Shown piece by piece: positions 29,742-32,074 of a stretch of 32,074 nt of DNA. The stretch's first letter is position 1. The number at the start of each line of letters is the position of its first letter. Below the pieces are notes generated by a model that made no database searches, had not been told where the DNA came from, and saw only the letters and a program-made list of their open reading frames with translations. The translations under genes were made by a program, and so were the position numbers. The DNA comes from a virus, in IMG/VR virus record IMGVR_UViG_3300003885_000026, positions 1 through 32,074 of that record, one strand, 5' to 3'.

Positions 29742-30317
29742 TTACAACCTAGCATAAGCTGATTGAAATTTAGCAGCTTCACTATTAAGCTTCCTTATTT
29801 CAATCTTATCTGATTTTATATAAGTAACTTCATGAACGTGATTATCACCAGCACCTTCAGCGGCACCAGAATTGAATGGTGTGTTTTCATATCTTCTTTT
29901 TTTAGGATTCCATACCCTTTTAAGTGGGCGTGAACATGTGGCACTAAGGTTACCTTTCTTATCAACCTTGACTTCCATTTCATGAAAATGGCCGCCCGTT
30001 GCTGAAGATTTTTCTAACCGCTTACCTGAAGAATCATGTGAATGGTAAAAATGGCAATGTTCGGCCGGCATCCAAATAGGGTTATTAATATCAATTGAAA
30101 TATTTTTTAAAAATTTGGCCGCTTGTAACTTAAATAAATCATGATCAATAGTAACATCACCCTTGTACGTTCTATTGATTGTGTCTGATGTTGCATCAAT
30201 ACCATCATTGGGTTTATGTACAGTTGATTCTTTAGGTTGATATGGTTTAGGTTCTTCATTAAACTCACCATTACCACCCATATTCACTTGCTGATCTTTC
30301 TTTTTGTTAGTGTTCAT
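29742..30317 (-). CDS. His-rich protein with three HxH clusters, unknown function
   Basis: 191 residues. The first 45 are disordered, rich in Lys, Asn, Pro. The core has HCHFYHSH (His87, 89, 92, 94), GGHFHE (His110, 112) and NHVHE (His160, 162), three spaced HxH clusters that strongly suggest metal binding. The rest is beta-rich (HEMEVKVDKKGNLSATCSRPLKRVWNPKKRRYENT). GAGGAGTAAAAAATT gives a good start at ATG 30317; the GAGGAG comes from the end of the methyltransferase gene. It sits between the small and large terminase genes. A cupin or virion-associated role is possible, but no family is recognised. Confidence 0.68.
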   Translation of the reverse strand: MNTNKKKDQQVNMGGNGEFNEEPKPYQPKESTVHKPNDGIDATSDTINRTYKGDVTIDHDLFKLQAAKFLKNISIDINNPIWMPAEHCHFYHSHDSSGKRLEKSSATGGHFHEMEVKVDKKGNLSATCSRPLKRVWNPKKRRYENTPFNSGAAEGAGDNHVHEVTYIKSDKIEIRKLNSEAAKFQSAYARL

Positions 30318-30323
30318 AATTTT

Positions 30324-30342
30324 TTACTCCTCTAAATTATAT
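30324..30342. repeat. 19-bp direct repeat, copy 1 (end of methyltransferase gene)
   Basis: TTACTCCTCTAAATTATAT, identical to 31041-31059. On the minus strand it encodes the last residues YNLEE-stop of the methyltransferase and provides the GAGGAG ribosome binding site for the His-rich protein gene. Confidence 0.95.
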
Positions 30343-31037
30343 ATTCTGTTTTTTGCTACATTAAAATACTCTTTATCTTTTTCAATACCTATAAAATTTC
30401 TATTTAAATTTTTACAAGCAACACCTGTACTGCCACTACCCATTGTAAAATCTAAAACAGTTTCACCTTCTAATGTGTAAGTTTTAATTAGGTATTCAAG
30501 TAATGGTATAGGTTTTTGTGTGGGGTGAGTGGGTTTTCTGGTACGGTTAAACTCAATTGTGGTTAAAGGGTATCTTTCACCTTTATTAATTGTTTCCGTT
30601 GGTTTGTATTTTCTATTAGTCCCCTTCTGTTTATTTGGTTTATTTGTTGTTTTATATGGTTTTCCTTTTCTCATTTGGGGGTAGTAATTGCATTTTTTAT
30701 AAAAGATACTTACTAATTCTGTATCTCTTAAAGGCATTTTCTTTGCATTTAAAAATCCTAAGCCTTTTTCCTTCTTCCAAATCCAATCATATTTAAACAT
30801 TTCAATATTACTAATTCTTAAAGCACTACTGAAAGGTTCACTTCCAAATAAACAAATGGCACCATTATCTTTTACAATTCTTTTCAATTGTGCCCACATA
30901 GGTTCAAAAGGGATTACATTATCCCACTTACAAGCGGTAGTGCCATAAGGTGGGTCAGTTAAACATAGGTCAATAGAATTATCTGAAATAAAGTCATTCA
31001 TAATTTCTAAACAATCACCTTGGTATAAATAAATCAA
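30324..31037 (-). CDS. DNA (adenine-N6 or cytosine-N4) methyltransferase, beta class
   Basis: 237 residues. Motif IV DPPYG (28-32) near the N-terminus and SAM-binding motif I FTMGSGSTG (197-205) near the C-terminus give the permuted order of beta-class enzymes, with HPTQKP (171-176, motif X region) between. The N-terminal 'LYQGDCLEIMND' is also typical. It transfers a methyl group to an exocyclic amine in DNA. In phages such solitary enzymes usually protect DNA from host restriction. The start is TTG 31037, 6 nt after GAGGAG; an ATG at 31041 is out of frame. No companion restriction gene is seen. It is flanked by an exact 19-bp direct repeat, suggesting a mobile cassette. Confidence 0.93.
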   Translation of the reverse strand: MIYLYQGDCLEIMNDFISDNSIDLCLTDPPYGTTACKWDNVIPFEPMWAQLKRIVKDNGAICLFGSEPFSSALRISNIEMFKYDWIWKKEKGLGFLNAKKMPLRDTELVSIFYKKCNYYPQMRKGKPYKTTNKPNKQKGTNRKYKPTETINKGERYPLTTIEFNRTRKPTHPTQKPIPLLEYLIKTYTLEGETVLDFTMGSGSTGVACKNLNRNFIGIEKDKEYFNVAKNRIYNLEE

Positions 31038-31040
31038 TCA

Positions 31041-31059
31041 TTACTCCTCTAAATTATAT
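31041..31059. repeat. 19-bp direct repeat, copy 2 (end of small terminase gene)
   Basis: Identical to 30324-30342. On the minus strand it encodes the last residues of the small terminase (YNLEE-stop) and the GAGGAG that starts the methyltransferase. The spacing between copies, 717 bp, equals the methyltransferase gene plus 3 nt. Confidence 0.95.
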
Positions 31060-31421
31060 TTTAGCCTTATTACATTATTTTCATTGCCTTCAGGTAATTC
31101 AGGTTCAGGGTTGTCACACCACTTGAACCTATTTTTCATATTAAATGCCCAGCCTGAAGGACTAGCTGATATTTTACCCGTGGCCAGTGCCATGCCAATA
31201 CCTTCCCACCAAAGCATATTTTTCTCGATGCCCACCCTTTTGGCCTCTAACCATTTTGGGAAAATCTTTTCCCATAAATAAAGTGTTGATCGGTGGGTTT
31301 CAATAACCGCTGCAAATGTTTCATAAGAAAATCCTTTTGACATATGTTCTAAGAGGTCATCACAATATTCTTCTAAAAAATTTGGTACATTCCCATCAAG
31401 GGTTGTTAATTGAAAATTCAT
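31041..31421 (-). CDS. terS: Terminase small subunit
   Basis: 126 residues from ATG 31421 (in-frame GTG and TTG at 31427 and 31430 are alternatives; no clear Shine-Dalgarno site). 'KGFSYETFAAVIETHRSTLYLWEKIFPKWLEAKRVGIEKN' is a helix-turn-helix region as in phage small terminases that recognise packaging DNA, followed by 'WWEGIGMALATGKISASPSGWAFNMKNRFKW', a pattern common in this family. It is the first gene of the late arm, and the rest of packaging follows. It forms an oligomer that brings DNA to the large subunit. Confidence 0.83.
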   Translation of the reverse strand: MNFQLTTLDGNVPNFLEEYCDDLLEHMSKGFSYETFAAVIETHRSTLYLWEKIFPKWLEAKRVGIEKNMLWWEGIGMALATGKISASPSGWAFNMKNRFKWCDNPEPELPEGNENNVIRLKYNLEE

Positions 31422-31572
31422 TGGCACCAATCATGCTGGGTTGATAATTTTATGGTAAGCGTATTTTACATTGAAAAGCAATATTGAAATAAGTGTCTTA
31501 TAAAACGTCAAATTAATTTTTAGTAAAATTTTCTTAATAGTGCCTTTTATTGTTATACAATTTTATGCCATA

Positions 31573-31667
31573 AACCCCTAAAACATATGTGATTCTAAGT
31601 GTTTAGGGTATTTTTACTGCATGAAAAAGGTAAATTTTACCCTGTAAATACCCCTCAAATACCCTAG
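31573..31667. promoter_or_regulatory. Cluster of AAATACCCT-type repeats, probable protein-binding array
   Basis: Three direct copies at an exact 11-bp spacing: TTTTACCCTGT (31635), AAATACCCCTC (31646), AAATACCCTAG (31657). Further copies are AACCCCTAAA (31573-31582) and an inverted one, TTTAGGGTATTTTT (31602-31615). The palindrome GGTAAATTTTACC lies at 31629-31641. Eleven-base spacing places copies on one face of the helix, as in repressor operators and replication iterons. Confidence 0.6.
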
Positions 31668-31669
31668 TG

Positions 31670-31678
31670 TGTTACTAT
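31670..31678 (+). promoter_or_regulatory. Candidate extended -10 promoter element
   Basis: TGTTACTAT (TG-N-TACTAT) ends 38 nt before the zinc-ribbon gene and directly follows the repeat array, so a protein bound to the repeats would affect it. The region where a -35 box should lie (about 31650-31655) does not match the consensus, leaving this tentative. Confidence 0.3.
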
Positions 31679-31716
31679 GGTGCATTAATAACCACCCTTA
31701 AATAAAGGATACGATT

Positions 31717-31899
31717 ATGAGTAGAACAACTTGGGCTGATATTGAACGTGAAGAAAACCCACCTAATGAAGTCAAGTGTGGTGATTGTGGGCGTGAATTC
31801 ACACCCACACCTGAAAATGAGGAATATTGTTGGAAGTGCCTAGGTGCTTTTTATGCCGCTGCTAGGAGTGAATACGAATACGGTGGGCCTTCAATATGA
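31717..31899 (+). CDS. Small zinc-ribbon protein (60 aa)
   Basis: First rightward gene after the control region. CGDCG (Cys21, Cys24) and CWKC (Cys38, Cys41) form a four-cysteine zinc ribbon. The N-terminus is TTWADIEREENPPNEV and the tail AAARSEYEYGGPSI is short. AAAGGA lies 7 nt before ATG. Small zinc-ribbon proteins made early can be host RNA polymerase or nuclease modulators; nothing more specific can be seen. Its stop overlaps the next start by 4 nt (ATGA). Confidence 0.75.
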   Translation: MSRTTWADIEREENPPNEVKCGDCGREFTPTPENEEYCWKCLGAFYAAARSEYEYGGPSI

Positions 31900-32074
31900 A
31901 AGTTTTAGGCATGAAAAAGAAAAATTTCATTTTAGAGGTTACACCATATGAAATGAAAACAATTACTACTACCCTATCTGAATGGGGTGAAGTTGAAAGT
32001 AACCAATTAGCCCCAGCTAGTGAATTTAATAAAGTTTTAAATAGGGTTTATAGGAGTAAGGGAAAATTCCTTGC
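31896..32074 (+). CDS. Unknown protein, truncated by the window end
   Basis: ATG 31896 overlaps the previous stop (ATGA). The frame is open to the last base: MKVLGMKKKNFILEVTPYEM followed by a helical segment KTITTTLSEWGEVESNQLAPASEFNKVLNRVYRSKGKF. The N-terminal strand 'FILEVTPYEMKTI' and helices resemble many 60-80-residue early phage proteins of unknown function. If the genome is circular here, the frame continues at base 1 into the frame at 2-256. Confidence 0.6.
   Translation, partial: MKVLGMKKKNFILEVTPYEMKTITTTLSEWGEVESNQLAPASEFNKVLNRVYRSKGKFL

Larger units (their letters stand above)
31422..31716. other. Divergent non-coding control region
   Basis: The largest gene-free stretch, between the leftward late operon and the rightward early genes. 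It is very AT-rich from 31440 to 31560, with no convincing -35/-10 pair for the late strand (TTGACG at 31511-31506 on the minus strand lacks a good partner). From 31573 to 31678 it holds repeated CCCTA-type motifs, inverted repeats and an extended -10 candidate. It could be the operator/promoter region, the replication origin, or both. Confidence 0.6.

Noticed and set aside
31033-31041. ATG at 31041 on the minus strand as start of the methyltransferase
   Set aside because: It is in the wrong frame and only 2 nt from GAGGAG; the TTG at 31037 is in frame at 6 nt and gives a full-length enzyme.
1-32074. Lysogeny functions (integrase, CI/Cro-type repressor, att site), tRNA genes and transposons
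   Set aside because: Looked for in both strands' products and intergenic DNA and not seen; absence suggests, but does not prove, a lytic life cycle.

Overview
The window reads as most or all of the genome of a tailed phage with a siphovirus-type long tail. The DNA is AT-rich and densely packed, with about 52 protein genes, many 1-, 4- or 8-nt start/stop overlaps, and A/G-rich ribosome binding sites (AAGGA, GGGGA, GAGGAG). I see no tRNA, rRNA, integrase, repressor, transposase or CRISPR array. A lipobox-bearing protein in the lysis cassette suggests a Gram-negative host. The clear Shine-Dalgarno sites and AGA/AGG-rich arginine usage suggest a low-GC bacterium that uses Shine-Dalgarno initiation, but the host cannot be named from this sequence.

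Layout. A rightward (+) early/replication arm occupies 1-6886: small unknown genes, a Cas4/RecB-like nuclease (DUF2800), an ssDNA-binding protein (DUF2815), an intrinsic terminator, a family A DNA polymerase with 3'-5' exonuclease, several small unknown genes and a Hjc/Mrr-type PD-(D/E)XK nuclease. A leftward (-) late arm runs from 31421 down to 6929. In transcription order it encodes: small terminase; DNA methyltransferase; His-rich protein; large terminase; portal; two gpG-like proteins; scaffold; major capsid protein; capsid decoration protein; a cluster of very small genes with a secreted Cys-rich protein; a fibre-like protein; connector and tail-terminator candidates; major tail protein; tail chaperones G and GT joined by a -1 frameshift; tape measure; tail tip, hub and fibre proteins; and a lysis cassette with an M15 peptidase. 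The two arms converge at 6887-6928. They diverge from a 295-bp non-coding region (31422-31716) that carries a helically phased repeat array and is the likely control region. Two short rightward genes follow it, the last running off the window end.

If the two window ends are joined, the right-end partial gene reads in frame into the left-end gene. The window may therefore be one complete circularly permuted genome of about 32 kb, cut inside an early gene. In that case the phage brings its own polymerase, ssDNA-binding protein and nucleases but no recognisable helicase or primase.

Most notable observations: (1) an exact 19-bp direct repeat that would allow clean excision of the methyltransferase gene; (2) an A_AAA_AAG slippery site joining the tail chaperone frames; (3) 11-bp-spaced AAATACCCT repeats in the control region; (4) a portal protein ending in an acidic tract followed by histone-H1-like TKKKA repeats; (5) a scaffold with a membrane-leader-like N-terminus; (6) a perfect EF-hand loop in a connector/tail-region protein; and (7) small secreted or membrane proteins embedded in the structural operon.
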